From: Streptomyces albus subsp. chlorinus
GTDB lineage: Bacteria > Actinomycetota > Actinomycetes > Streptomycetales > Streptomycetaceae
Length of the DNA stretch: 64,000 nucleotides
Assembly: GCF_013302895.1 (NCBI RefSeq)
Contig: NZ_VJOK01000001.1
Location: 3,030,012-3,094,011, forward strand
Direction: 5' to 3'
Below, in pieces: positions 17,668 to 26,543 of the stretch. The notes under the pieces were generated by a model that ran no database searches, was not told where the DNA came from, and saw only the letters and a list, made by a program, of their open reading frames with translations. Positions within the stretch are counted from its first letter, which is position 1. Every line of letters starts with the position of its first letter. A program made the translations under genes and the position numbers.

Positions 17668-19914
17668 TCACACCCCGGTACGCTCCGGCTCGCGCGGAGG
17701 CCGCGCCGCCGCGCGCTGCTCCTGGGAGCGCAGCTCCTCACGGAGCCGCTCGCCCTCGACGTCCACGGAGGGCAGGACGCGGTCCAGCCAGCGGGGCAGC
17801 CACCAGGCGCGCTGTCCCAGCAGGGCGAGCACGGCCGGCACGATCGCCATCCGCACCACGAACGCGTCGAAGAGGATGGCGATGGCCAGGCCGAAGCCCA
17901 TCATCTTGATCATCGCTTCGGAGGATCCGATGAACCCGGCGAAGACGCTGATCATGATGACGGCCGCGGCGGTGACCACCCGGGCCCCCAGCCGGAACCC
18001 GCTGACTATGGCCTGCCCGGGGCCCTCCCCGTGGACGTACGCCTCGCGCATCCGCGTCACGAGGAAGACCTCGTAGTCCATTGCGAGGCCGAAGATCACG
18101 CCGACCATGAAGATCGGCATCATGCTCATGATCGGCCCGGTCTGTTCGACGCCGATGAGGTCCGCCGCCCAGCCCCACTGGAAGACGGCCACCACGGAGC
18201 CGAGCGCGGCCAGCACGGACAGCAGGAAGCCGAGTGCGGCCTTCAGCGGGACGAGCAGGGAGCGGAAGACGATCGTCAGCAGGACGAACGCCAGCCCGAC
18301 CACCAGCGCCAGATAGGGCACCAGCGCGTCGTTCATCACCTGGGAGAAGTCGATGGCGACCGCCGTGGTGCCGGTGACCAGCACGGTGGCGCCCGTCTTC
18401 GCCTTGATGTCGTCCGCCTGGTCGCGGATGGCGTGCACCACGTCCTCGGTCCGCGCGTCGCTGGGACCGTACTTGGGCACGGCGGTCATCGTCGCGGTGT
18501 CGCCGCTCTTGTTGAAGACCGGCGGGGAGGCCGCGACCACGCCCTCGGTCTTCTTCAGCCGCTGCGCCACCTCGGCCGCCGCGGCCTTGGGGTTCTCGGC
18601 TCCCCGCAGATCGAGGACCGTCATCAAGGGGCCGTTGAAGCCCGGCCCGAAGCCGTCGGCGAGCAGGTCGTACGCCTTGCGCTGGGTGGTGTCCGGCGGC
18701 TGGTTGCCCTCGTCGGGCAGGCCCAGCTTCATGCCGCCCACGGGCAGCGCGAGCGTGCCCAGCGCGAGGACGGCCGTCACCAGCACCAGCAGCGGACGGC
18801 GCAGCACGAAGCTCGCCCACCGGGCGCCCGCCTTGGGCCGCTGGCCCTCCGCGTCGGCCGCCGGCGGGACCCCGGTGTCGGGGTTGGCCTTGCGCACCCG
18901 GCGCCCGAAGATCCGCTTGCCCGCCATGCCCAGCGCCGCCGGCACCAGCGTGAGGGCCACCAGCACGGCGATGACCACCGTGCCCGCCGCGGCCAGGCCC
19001 ATCTTGGTGAGGATCGGGATGTTGACGACGGAGAGGCCCACCAGGGCGATCACGACCGTCAGACCGGCGAAGACGACGGCGGAACCGGCCGTGCCGACCG
19101 CGCGTCCCGCCGCGTCCTCGCGTTCGCGGCCCTCGGTGAGTTCCGCGCGGTAGCGGGAGGCGATGAAGAGGGCGTAGTCGATGCCGACCGCCAGGCCGAT
19201 CATCATGGCCAGCGTGGTGGTGTTGGCCGACAGCCCGAGGGTGGCGCCCAGGGCGGCGATCGACGAGATGCCGATCATCACCCCGATCAGCGCCGTGATC
19301 AGCGGCAGCCCGGCCGCGACCAGGGAGCCGAAGGTGAGGATCAGGACGATCGCCGCGATGGCGATACCGAAGATCTCCGCGTTGCCCATCTCGGGCTCGA
19401 CGAGGATCGCGTCACCGCCGGTCTCCACCGTCAGCCCCGCCTTGCGGGCCGACTGCGCGGCGTCCTTGATCTTCTCACGCGTCTTGTCGGTGATGTCCTG
19501 GGCCGGGACCTTGTAGGTCACCGAGGCGTAGGCGATGCTGCCGTCCGCGCTGACGGCTCCCTTGTTCTTCGGGTCGAACGGGCCGGCGACGGAGGCCGCC
19601 TGGCCGCCCGCCAGTTCCTCGACCGTCTTGGTGACGGCGGCCCGGTTCTCGGTGGCCGTGATCTTCTCGCCGGTCGGGGCGCGGAAGACCATACGGGCTG
19701 TGGCGCCCTCGGCATTGGCGTCGGGGAAGCGCTCCTCGAGGACGTCGAAGGCCTTCTGAGCCTGGGTCCCGGGCAGTGCGAAGTCGTCATCGGGTGGGGC
19801 GGAGGCGGTCGACGCGCCCACCCCGGCCGCCACCAGCAGCGCCACCCATACGAGGGCGACGATGCGGCGGCGCCGGAAGGCGAGCCTGCCGAGCTTGTAC
19901 AGAAACGTGGCCAC
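17668..19914 (-). CDS. MMPL/RND family transporter
   Basis: 748-residue exporter with the MmpL layout: one N-terminal helix (IVALVWVALLVAAGVGA), an extracytoplasmic domain, five helices including the GLAVGIDYALFIASRYR proton-relay segment, then a second copy ending with GLAMDYEVFLVTRMRE. Both motifs retain the Asp-Tyr pair of proton-coupled MMPLs. Relatives export lipids or hydrophobic compounds. The GTG at 19914 was preferred over an upstream TTG because GGAGA lies seven bases before it. It is divergent from the tricorn gene. Confidence 0.9.
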   Translation of the reverse strand: MATFLYKLGRLAFRRRRIVALVWVALLVAAGVGASTASAPPDDDFALPGTQAQKAFDVLEERFPDANAEGATARMVFRAPTGEKITATENRAAVTKTVEELAGGQAASVAGPFDPKNKGAVSADGSIAYASVTYKVPAQDITDKTREKIKDAAQSARKAGLTVETGGDAILVEPEMGNAEIFGIAIAAIVLILTFGSLVAAGLPLITALIGVMIGISSIAALGATLGLSANTTTLAMMIGLAVGIDYALFIASRYRAELTEGREREDAAGRAVGTAGSAVVFAGLTVVIALVGLSVVNIPILTKMGLAAAGTVVIAVLVALTLVPAALGMAGKRIFGRRVRKANPDTGVPPAADAEGQRPKAGARWASFVLRRPLLVLVTAVLALGTLALPVGGMKLGLPDEGNQPPDTTQRKAYDLLADGFGPGFNGPLMTVLDLRGAENPKAAAAEVAQRLKKTEGVVAASPPVFNKSGDTATMTAVPKYGPSDARTEDVVHAIRDQADDIKAKTGATVLVTGTTAVAIDFSQVMNDALVPYLALVVGLAFVLLTIVFRSLLVPLKAALGFLLSVLAALGSVVAVFQWGWAADLIGVEQTGPIMSMMPIFMVGVIFGLAMDYEVFLVTRMREAYVHGEGPGQAIVSGFRLGARVVTAAAVIMISVFAGFIGSSEAMIKMMGFGLAIAILFDAFVVRMAIVPAVLALLGQRAWWLPRWLDRVLPSVDVEGERLREELRSQEQRAAARPPREPERTGV

Positions 19915-19956
19915 GAGAGGTTCTCCGGTCTCGAGGTCGGACAAACGAAGAGGAAA

Positions 19957-19975
19957 ACATGAGAGTTCATGTCAA
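19957..19975 (-). promoter_or_regulatory. Candidate operator and -35 for the MMPL gene
   Basis: ACATGA-GAGT-TCATGT (19957-19972) is a perfect 6-4-6 dyad, and its right edge runs into a consensus -35 TTGACA read on the minus strand (19975-19970). A convincing -10 was not found. No TetR/MarR gene lies next to it. Confidence 0.4.
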
Positions 19976-20072
19976 TCGACGCTCGCTCGCAGCAAAAGGA
20001 TGAGTCGGTAGTCAGGAATGAGGGGTACGTCACAACTTGCCGAGGGCCAACTCGGCCCGAACCATGGGAGGG

Positions 20073-23000
20073 ATGATCGACAACGGCGCGTATCTCCGTT
20101 TCCCGCACCTGCACAGCGGCCTGCTCTGCTTCGTGGCCGAGGACGATCTGTGGATCGCCCCGCTGCCCGAGGACGGTGCCCCCTCCGGGCGGGCCTGGCG
20201 GCTGACCGTCGACCGCACGCGCCTGGGCCACCCGCGCTTCTCCCCGGACGGCCGGCGCGTGGCCTACACCTCCTGGCGCAGCCTCGACCCGGAGGTCTAC
20301 CTGGTGTCCGTGGACGGCGGGCGGGCCCGGCGGCTGACCTACTGGGGTGCCACCGACACCTGCGTGCGCGGCTGGACCCCGGAGGGGGACGTCCTGGCCG
20401 TGGCCTCGCACGGTGAACCGTTCGCGCACCGCGCGTGGGCGTACCGCGTCCCGGTCGACGGCCCCGACGGACCGCCCGAGGACGACCCGGACGCCTCCTG
20501 CCCCGGCAGCAGGCTGCCCTGGGGGCCCGTCTCGGACATCGCCGTCGCCGAACAGGAGGGCGAGCGGCGCACGCTGCTGCTGACCGGCACGCCCCCGCAC
20601 GAGCCCGCGAGCTGGAAGCGGTACCGGGGCGGCGCCACGGGGCGGATGTGGCTCCAGGGCGAACGGCTGCTCCCGGACCTGGAAGGCCATCTGGACTCGG
20701 TCATGCTGGTGGGCGACCGCATCGCCTTCCTCTCCGACCACGAGGGCGTCGGCAACCTCTACTCCTGCCGCCCCGACGGCTCCGACCTGCGGCGGCACAC
20801 CGACCACGCCGACTTCTACGCCCGGCACGCGGCCACCGACGGGCGCCGCGTGGTCTACCAGTGCGCGGGGGAACTGTGGCTGGTGGACGACTTCGCGCAC
20901 CACGCCGAACCCCGCCGGCTCGACGTCCGGCTGGGCGGGCCCCGCACCGGGCGCCGCCCCTACCAGGTTCCGGCCGGGGCGCACCTGGACGCGCTGACCG
21001 TGGACCCGACGGGCCGCGCGAGCGCGGTGGGCGTACGCGGCAGCCTCTACTGGCTCACCCACCGCGACGGCCCCGCGCGGGCCCTCGCCGACACGCCCGG
21101 GGTGCGCGTACGGCTGCCCGAGATGCTGGGCGACACAGGGCGCGTCGCCTACATCACCGACGCGGACGGCGAGGACGCCATCGAGATCGCCGACCTGCCG
21201 CGCGCCTCCCGGCAGCGCCCCGCCCACCGGATCGCGGCCGGGCGCCTGGGACGGGTCCTGGAGCTGGTGGCGTCCCCGTCGGGGGAACGGCTGGCCGTGG
21301 TGACGCACGACGGCCGACTGCTGATCGTGGACGTACCCGACACCGACGAGGACGGCACCGGCCAGAACGGCACCAGCGCCGCCGGCGACCCGGGCGGCCC
21401 CGGCGTCGAGGCCGTGATCACCGAGGTCGTCCGCTCCCGCAACGGTCCGGTACGCGACCCGGCCTTCTCCCCCGACTCACGGTGGCTGGCCTGGGCCCAC
21501 CCCGGAGTGGGACGGTCGCTGTCCTGCATCCGGCTCGCGAAGATCTCCGAACTGCCGACGGGCACGGCGGACGTGGATTCGTCCGAACCGTCGGGGACGG
21601 GGGAAACGGGGGAAACGGGGGAGCCGTCGGGAACGAGGAAACCGTCGGGGACGAAGGAGACGCCGGACCCGTCGGCAACGGGGGAGACAGCGGAGAGGAA
21701 GGCGTCGTCGGAGCCCTCGGAGTCGGCGGAGCCTGCGGGATCGTCGGAGTTGGCGGAGTCGGCGGAGTCGGCGGAGCCTGCGGGATCGTCGGAGTTGGCG
21801 GAGCCGTCGGAGTCGGCGGGGGCGTCAAGGGAATCGGGGGAGTCGGCGCGATGCGGCGCCCCCGGCGGACCCGGCGACTCCGGGGAGGCGGAGCAGGCGG
21901 CAGCCGGCGGGCCCACGATCCTCGACGTCACGGACGGGCGGTTCGAGGACGAGCAGCCCGTCTTCACCCGGGACGGCCGCTATCTGGCGTTCCTTTCCTG
22001 GCGCGGCTTCGACCCGGTGTACGACGTGCACACCGGCGACCTCTCCTTCCCGCTGGGCTGCCGCCCCTACCTGGTGCCACTGGCCTCGGCGACGCTCTCA
22101 CCGTTCGCGCTCACCCCCGAGGGGCGCCCGGCCGCCGGCGGACTCGATCCGCAGGACCGGGTCGGGGCGGGCGCCGACGACGAGGGGCCCGAGACACCGG
22201 TGCTCGTGGAGGCGGAGGGGCTGGCGAACCGGGTGACGCCCTTCCCGGTGACCGCCTCCAAGTACGCGGCGCTGCGACCGGTCGCCGGAGGCGGACTGAT
22301 CTGGCTGCGGTACCCGATCTCCGGCGCGCTCGGCGAGACGTTCGTCAACCCGGCCGACACCTCCGGCCGCCCCACACTGGAGCACTTCGACCTGACGACC
22401 GCCAAGCGCACCGAACTGACCAGCGACATCGACTGGTTCGCCCTCAGCGGCGACGGCTCCCGGCTGGTCGTCAACGACGACGGCGTGCTCCGCGTGATCC
22501 CCGCCGACCAGCAGGCCGACTCCGACACCACCACCTACATCGACATGCGCCGCATCCTGCACGACGTCGACCCGGCGGCGGAGTGGCGCCAGGCGTACGA
22601 GGAGGCCGGCCGGCTGATCAGGGCGTACTTCTGGGATCCAGGGATGAGCGGCGTCGACTGGGACGCGATCCTGGCCCAGTACCGCCCGCTGGTCGAACGC
22701 GTCGCCTCCCCCGACGAGTTCGCCGACCTGCTGCGCGAAGTCCTCGGCGAACTGGGCACCTCGCACGCCTACGTCACCCCGGCCCGCCGCGACGAGGGGC
22801 CCTCGCACTACCAGCGGCCCATCGGCTTCCTGGGCGCCGACCTGATCCGCACCCCCGAGGGCGCCTGGCAGATCGGGCGCATCCTGCCCGGCAACTCCTC
22901 CGACTCGCGGGCCCGCTCACCCCTGGCAGGGGCGCCCGTGCGCGAGGGGGCGCTGCTCACCCACGTCGACGCCCGGCCCGTCAGCTCCTACAGCGGCCCG

Positions 23001-23795
23001 GCCCCGCTGCTGGCGGCGGCCGGCGGCACCACCGTGGAGCTGACGCTGCAACAGGAGGGGCCGCGCCGGGTCGCCACCGTCCCGCTGATCGACGAACGCC
23101 CGCTGCGCTACCAGGACTGGGTGGCCCGCCGCCGCGACGTCGTCCGCGAACTGAGCGACGGGCGCTGCGGCTACCTGCACATCCCCGACATGGGCGGCTC
23201 CGGCTGGGCGCAGTTCAACCGCGACCTGCGCCTGGAGGTCTCGCGGCCCGCGCTGATCGTGGACGTACGGGGCAACGCGGGCGGCCACATCAGCGAACTC
23301 GTCCTGGAGAAGCTGACCCGCACCATCCTGGGCTGGGACCTGACCCGCAACGCGGAGCCCGTCAGCTACGCCGACAACGCGCCCCGGGGACCGGTGGTCG
23401 CGGTCGCGGACGAGGCCACCGCCTCCGACGGGGACATGATCATCGCCGCGTTCCGGCTGCTGGGCCTCGGCCCGGTCGTCGGCGCCCGCACCTGGGGCGG
23501 TGTGGTGGGGATGACGGGCCGGCACCGGCTCGGCGACGGCACGGTGATCACCGTGCCGATGAACGCGGCCTGGTTCGAGGGCTACGGGTGGTCGGTGGAG
23601 AACCGTGGCGTGGAGCCCGACATCGAGGTGCTGCGCACCCCGCTGGACTGGGCGGAGGGGCGCAGTTCCGTCCTGGGTACGGCGGTGACCTGTGCCCTGG
23701 ACCTGCTGGAGCGGCACCCGGCCCGGACCCCGCCGGACTACAGCGACGCCCCCGACCGCTCCCGTCCCCCGCTGCCGCCCCGTCCCGCCCCCTGA
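20073..23795 (+). CDS. Tricorn protease homologue with low-complexity insertion
   Basis: About 1240-residue cytoplasmic peptidase. N-terminal beta-propeller blades (AEDDLWIAPLPEDG, HPRFSPDGRRVAYTSW) feed substrate; a C1 helical domain follows (about 840-930), then a PDZ region and a catalytic core with GYLHIPDMGGSGW, VDVRGNAGGHISELV and, near the nucleophile, DEATASDGDM. Tricorn trims oligopeptides produced by larger proteases. The second propeller is interrupted by about 110 residues of Ser/Glu/Gly/Thr repeat. Starts at 20064 and 20073 are both possible; GGGAGG lies between them, too close to the second for a normal Shine-Dalgarno site. Confidence 0.92.
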   Translation: MIDNGAYLRFPHLHSGLLCFVAEDDLWIAPLPEDGAPSGRAWRLTVDRTRLGHPRFSPDGRRVAYTSWRSLDPEVYLVSVDGGRARRLTYWGATDTCVRGWTPEGDVLAVASHGEPFAHRAWAYRVPVDGPDGPPEDDPDASCPGSRLPWGPVSDIAVAEQEGERRTLLLTGTPPHEPASWKRYRGGATGRMWLQGERLLPDLEGHLDSVMLVGDRIAFLSDHEGVGNLYSCRPDGSDLRRHTDHADFYARHAATDGRRVVYQCAGELWLVDDFAHHAEPRRLDVRLGGPRTGRRPYQVPAGAHLDALTVDPTGRASAVGVRGSLYWLTHRDGPARALADTPGVRVRLPEMLGDTGRVAYITDADGEDAIEIADLPRASRQRPAHRIAAGRLGRVLELVASPSGERLAVVTHDGRLLIVDVPDTDEDGTGQNGTSAAGDPGGPGVEAVITEVVRSRNGPVRDPAFSPDSRWLAWAHPGVGRSLSCIRLAKISELPTGTADVDSSEPSGTGETGETGEPSGTRKPSGTKETPDPSATGETAERKASSEPSESAEPAGSSELAESAESAEPAGSSELAEPSESAGASRESGESARCGAPGGPGDSGEAEQAAAGGPTILDVTDGRFEDEQPVFTRDGRYLAFLSWRGFDPVYDVHTGDLSFPLGCRPYLVPLASATLSPFALTPEGRPAAGGLDPQDRVGAGADDEGPETPVLVEAEGLANRVTPFPVTASKYAALRPVAGGGLIWLRYPISGALGETFVNPADTSGRPTLEHFDLTTAKRTELTSDIDWFALSGDGSRLVVNDDGVLRVIPADQQADSDTTTYIDMRRILHDVDPAAEWRQAYEEAGRLIRAYFWDPGMSGVDWDAILAQYRPLVERVASPDEFADLLREVLGELGTSHAYVTPARRDEGPSHYQRPIGFLGADLIRTPEGAWQIGRILPGNSSDSRARSPLAGAPVREGALLTHVDARPVSSYSGPAPLLAAAGGTTVELTLQQEGPRRVATVPLIDERPLRYQDWVARRRDVVRELSDGRCGYLHIPDMGGSGWAQFNRDLRLEVSRPALIVDVRGNAGGHISELVLEKLTRTILGWDLTRNAEPVSYADNAPRGPVVAVADEATASDGDMIIAAFRLLGLGPVVGARTWGGVVGMTGRHRLGDGTVITVPMNAAWFEGYGWSVENRGVEPDIEVLRTPLDWAEGRSSVLGTAVTCALDLLERHPARTPPDYSDAPDRSRPPLPPRPAP
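21720..21803 (+). repeat. 45-base in-frame repeat inside the tricorn gene
   Basis: 39 bases starting GAGTCGGCGGAGCCTGCGGG at 21720 recur at 21765, a 45-base (15-codon) period, inside a longer run of GTCGG/GGAG-type repeats from about 21,570 to 21,870. They encode Ser-Ala-Glu/Pro-Ala-Gly-Ser-Ser-Glu repeats. Confidence 0.85.
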
Positions 23796-23920
23796 GCGAC
23801 CTGCGCCTGTAGTGCGGTTTTATTGCGGCTTCTCTGCCGTTTTGCTGCGGAATGCGTGATTCGCACCACTGTGCGAGGGTGGAGAGGAGCCCGTGAGGAC
23901 ACACACCCCAAGGAGTGACG

Positions 23921-24115
23921 ATGGGTCTCGCAGACCAGTTCAAGGACAAGATGGAGCAGATGCAGAACAAGGCCAAGGAGAAGAGCTCCCAGCAGAAGTC
24001 CGGTGAACGCGGCCAGCAGACCGATCGCGGGCAGCAGGCCCGCGAGAAGGCCGAGGAGATGAAGGACAAGGCCCAGGAGCGCACCCAGGAGTGGAAGGAC
24101 AAGGGCAACCAGTAG
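23921..24115 (+). CDS. Small highly charged CsbD-like protein
   Basis: 64 residues, almost all Lys, Glu, Gln, Asp and Arg, predicted as an amphipathic helix (MGLADQFKDKMEQMQNKAKE at the start, ending EWKDKGNQ). The pattern recalls CsbD-type or late-embryogenesis-like stress proteins. A perfect AAGGAG lies five bases before the ATG. Upstream sequence 23,815-23,880 is AT-richer than the neighbourhood and probably holds its promoter. Function unknown. Confidence 0.75.
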   Translation: MGLADQFKDKMEQMQNKAKEKSSQQKSGERGQQTDRGQQAREKAEEMKDKAQERTQEWKDKGNQ

Positions 24116-24242
24116 CCCGCTCCCGGGGCCTCCTCCGCCGGGGGCTCCTCCACCGGGGGCTCCCCTTGCGGGCGCTCCCCGGCACCCCTCGAAGAACCTC
24201 GATACACCTCGATACGCGGAACCCCGCAGGTGGAACCGGAGG

Positions 24243-24320
24243 CCCCTGAACCGGCCGGTGACGCCCCTGCGGGGTTCGTTCCTCTCCTGCCCGCAGGGGC
24301 GTCACCGGCCGGTTCAGGGG
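24243..24320. terminator. 31-bp perfect inverted repeat
   Basis: Arms 24243-24273 and 24290-24320 are perfect complements (outer CCCCTGAACCGGCCGGTGAC, inner GCCCCTGCGGG) around a 16-base pyrimidine-rich loop. It lies downstream of the CsbD-like gene and directly before the 13-base repeat array. It is longer than ordinary terminators here and might instead be a structured RNA or a remnant of a mobile inverted repeat. Confidence 0.75.
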
Positions 24321-24336
24321 GCACGGAGCAGAGAGA

Positions 24337-24546
24337 TTCACGGACTAGAGGGGTTCACGAACTGGATTCATGAACCAGATTCACGAAGCTGTTCATGAAC
24401 CGGATGCGGGAACCTGATTCACGAACCAGGTTCGGGAACCACCTTCGCGAGCCCCACCAACAAGCCCGGTTCTCTAACGGGATTGGCAAAACAGATTCAC
24501 AAAGGGCGTTCACAAGCAGGCTCGCGAACCAGCTTCACGGGCCGGC
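24337..24546. repeat. Degenerate 13-base tandem array (array A)
   Basis: From 24354 units begin at 24354, 24367, 24380, 24392, 24405, 24418, 24431, 24444, 24457, 24470, 24483, 24496, 24509, 24522 and 24534: a 13-base step with two 12-base steps. The best units are TTCACGAACTGGA, TTCATGAACCAGA, TTCACGAACCAGG and TTCGGGAACCACC, giving consensus TTCACGAACCNGR. One further TTCACGGA lies at 24337. It is non-coding and sits between convergent 3' ends. An 11-base GGCCGGCACGG repeat follows up to the SDR stop. Confidence 0.88.
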
Positions 24547-24573
24547 ACGGGCCGGCACGGTCCGGCCCGGGGA

Positions 24574-25464
24574 TCAACGGCCGGCGCGGGCCTTCTCGTC
24601 CGCCTCGCCGCCCGCCCCGACGAGCCCGGTGGGTACGCCGCCGGAAGCGGCGATACGGGGCGCGACGGCCCTCATCTCGCGCTGGCCGAGCGGCCCCCCG
24701 ACGAGCGGGGGAAGACAGCCGCGCACCCCCTGTATGGCCCGCAGCCACCACTGGCCGTAGATGTGCGGGGCGCGGCGTTCGATGCCCGCGACGATGCGGT
24801 CCACGGCGGGCCCCAGCGGATAGGTCTTGTTGGTCGGCCACGGCAGCCGCTTGCGCACGTCCCGCATGACGTCGTCGGCGTCGGCACCGCGCACCATGTC
24901 GGTGTCGGTCCAGCTCAGATAGCCCACGCCCACCCCCACGCCCTTGTAGCCGACCTCGGCGCGCAGGCTGTGCGCGAACGCCTCGACACCGGACTTGGAG
25001 GCGCAGTAGGCCGTCATCATCGGCGCCGGCGTGATGGCGGCCAGCGAGGCGATCTGGAGGAAGTAGCCGCGCGACTCCTCCAGCACCGGCAGGAAGGCGC
25101 GGCCGGTGACGGCGCCGCCGATGAGGTTCACCTCGATCACCCGGCGCCAGGCGACCGGGTCGGAGTCCACGAAGGGACCGCCCGCGGCGACGCCCGCGTT
25201 GGCGACGGTGATGTCCACCTTGCCGAAGCGGGCCTTGACCTCCTGGGCGACCTGGGCCATGGCCTCGTGGTCGGTGACGTCCGTGTACCAGTGGGCCGAC
25301 TCCCCGTGCAGCGACGCGCCGACCCGCTTCAGCTCGTCCGGCTCCAGACCGACCAGCGCGAGCTTGGCGCCGCGTGCCGACAGCTTGCGGGCGAGCAGTG
25401 CCCCGACGCCGCGTGCGGCACCGGTGACGACGGCGACCTGCCCCTCCAGACCGACCCGGGTCAT
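24574..25464 (-). CDS. Short-chain dehydrogenase/reductase (SadH-like)
   Basis: 296-residue SDR with the nucleotide-binding TGAARGVG (about 15-22), an NAGVAAGGP segment, catalytic Ser in IASLAA and YCASK (Tyr-x-x-x-Lys). AAGGAG precedes the ATG at 25464, which overlaps the hydrolase stop by four bases (ATGA). Last gene of a three-gene operon whose order of monooxygenase, hydrolase and SDR matches mycobacterial mymA-lipR-sadH. It probably oxidises or reduces a lipid-like alcohol or ketone; the substrate is not known. Confidence 0.9.
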   Translation of the reverse strand: MTRVGLEGQVAVVTGAARGVGALLARKLSARGAKLALVGLEPDELKRVGASLHGESAHWYTDVTDHEAMAQVAQEVKARFGKVDITVANAGVAAGGPFVDSDPVAWRRVIEVNLIGGAVTGRAFLPVLEESRGYFLQIASLAAITPAPMMTAYCASKSGVEAFAHSLRAEVGYKGVGVGVGYLSWTDTDMVRGADADDVMRDVRKRLPWPTNKTYPLGPAVDRIVAGIERRAPHIYGQWWLRAIQGVRGCLPPLVGGPLGQREMRAVAPRIAASGGVPTGLVGAGGEADEKARAGR

Positions 25465-26543
25465 GCGCTCTCCTTCTTCGTCGTGTTCGCCGTAGTCGCC
25501 TTATTCGCCTTATTCGCCGTGCTCGCCGTACTCGCCGCACTCGCCGTGTTCGCTGCGTGAGCGCGGGCGTCTGCCGGGACGCCCGCGGCGGTCCGCGCCG
25601 GGGCGGCGGCGAGATGGTCCCTCACGAGGCGCGCGAGCACCTCGGCGACCGTCTCCGGCTCCTCCAGCGGCGTCATGTGACCGCGTCGCGCCAGTTGGTG
25701 CACCCCCGTGCAGGCGGGCAGCAGGGCGGCGAGCCGGTGGGCGTGGGGCAGCGGGGTGAGGCGGTCGTGGGTGCCGATGACCACGGCGGTCGGCGCGTCG
25801 AGCCGCGGCACCTTGGCGGACAGGTCGAGCCCGGCCAGCACCCCTCCCCAGGCCGACCGCACCCGGGTGGGACAGGCGTGCACGATGCGCGCCGTCGTCT
25901 CGACGACCACCGGGTCCGGGTCCGGTCCGAGCGTGCCGTACGCCAGCGCCTTGCGGGTCAGCGATGTCACGGGGCCCAGCGGGGCGCTGGAGCCGAGGAG
26001 CGCGCGGTGGGTTATGCGGCGTACCCGTTCGGAACGGAACGGCAGCACGCGCGCCTCGCCGGTCAGGTGCTCGGCGCCGGTACTGCACAGCATCAGCGCG
26101 GCGCCGCGCTCGCGCAGCTGCTCCCGGCCAGCCGCCGCCATGAGCGTCATGCCGCCCATGGAGTGGCCTCCGATGACGGCCCGTTCGCCCGGCTCCAGGG
26201 CGGCGTCCAGCACGGCGCACAGGTCGTCGGCGAGCATCGCCGTGCTGTAGGCCATGGGCGTCGCGGCGGCGGGGCTGCGGCCGTGGCCGCGCTGGTCGTA
26301 GACGATGACGCGGTGGCCGCTCGCGGTCAGTTCGCGGATGACGGGGGCCCAGAAGAGCGTCGAGCAGGTCCAGCCGTGCGCGAGGACGACGGCGGGGTCG
26401 CTCTCGCGGCCGTGCACCTCGACGGGGAAGCGCACACCGTCGCCGGAGCGGGCGGTCAGCTCGCGGGTGGGCGCGGGAAGCGCATACCGTCCGGTCGGTC
26501 CGGTAGCTCCCTTCGTGCGGGCCCGCGCCGAGGTCCGGCTCAT
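25461..26543 (-). CDS. Alpha/beta hydrolase (LipR-like position)
   Basis: 360-residue alpha/beta hydrolase with LAHGWTCSTLFW (oxyanion region), nucleophile elbow GGHSMGGMT, an Asp in GTHDRLTPL and catalytic His in ARRGHMTPLEEP. The C-terminal 35 residues are Ala/Asn/Thr/Lys repeats encoded by 9-base tandem repeats. The start codon overlaps the monooxygenase stop by one base (TGATG). Likely an esterase acting with its two operon partners. Confidence 0.9.
   Translation of the reverse strand: MSRTSARARTKGATGPTGRYALPAPTRELTARSGDGVRFPVEVHGRESDPAVVLAHGWTCSTLFWAPVIRELTASGHRVIVYDQRGHGRSPAAATPMAYSTAMLADDLCAVLDAALEPGERAVIGGHSMGGMTLMAAAGREQLRERGAALMLCSTGAEHLTGEARVLPFRSERVRRITHRALLGSSAPLGPVTSLTRKALAYGTLGPDPDPVVVETTARIVHACPTRVRSAWGGVLAGLDLSAKVPRLDAPTAVVIGTHDRLTPLPHAHRLAALLPACTGVHQLARRGHMTPLEEPETVAEVLARLVRDHLAAAPARTAAGVPADARAHAANTASAASTASTANKANKATTANTTKKESA
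25485..25557 (-). repeat. 9-base tandem repeats in the hydrolase C-terminus
   Basis: Repeated plus-strand units of the type CTTATTCGC, CGTGCTCGC, CGTACTCGC, CGCACTCGC and CGTGTTCGC step by nine bases, so repeat-number change would keep frame. They encode the Ala-Asn-Lys / Ala-Ser-Thr tail (TASAASTASTANKANKA). Confidence 0.85.

Noticed and set aside
24337..24546. CRISPR array or parS cluster
   Set aside because: Units are 13 bases with no spacers and no cas genes; parS (GTTTCACGTGAAAC) does not occur.
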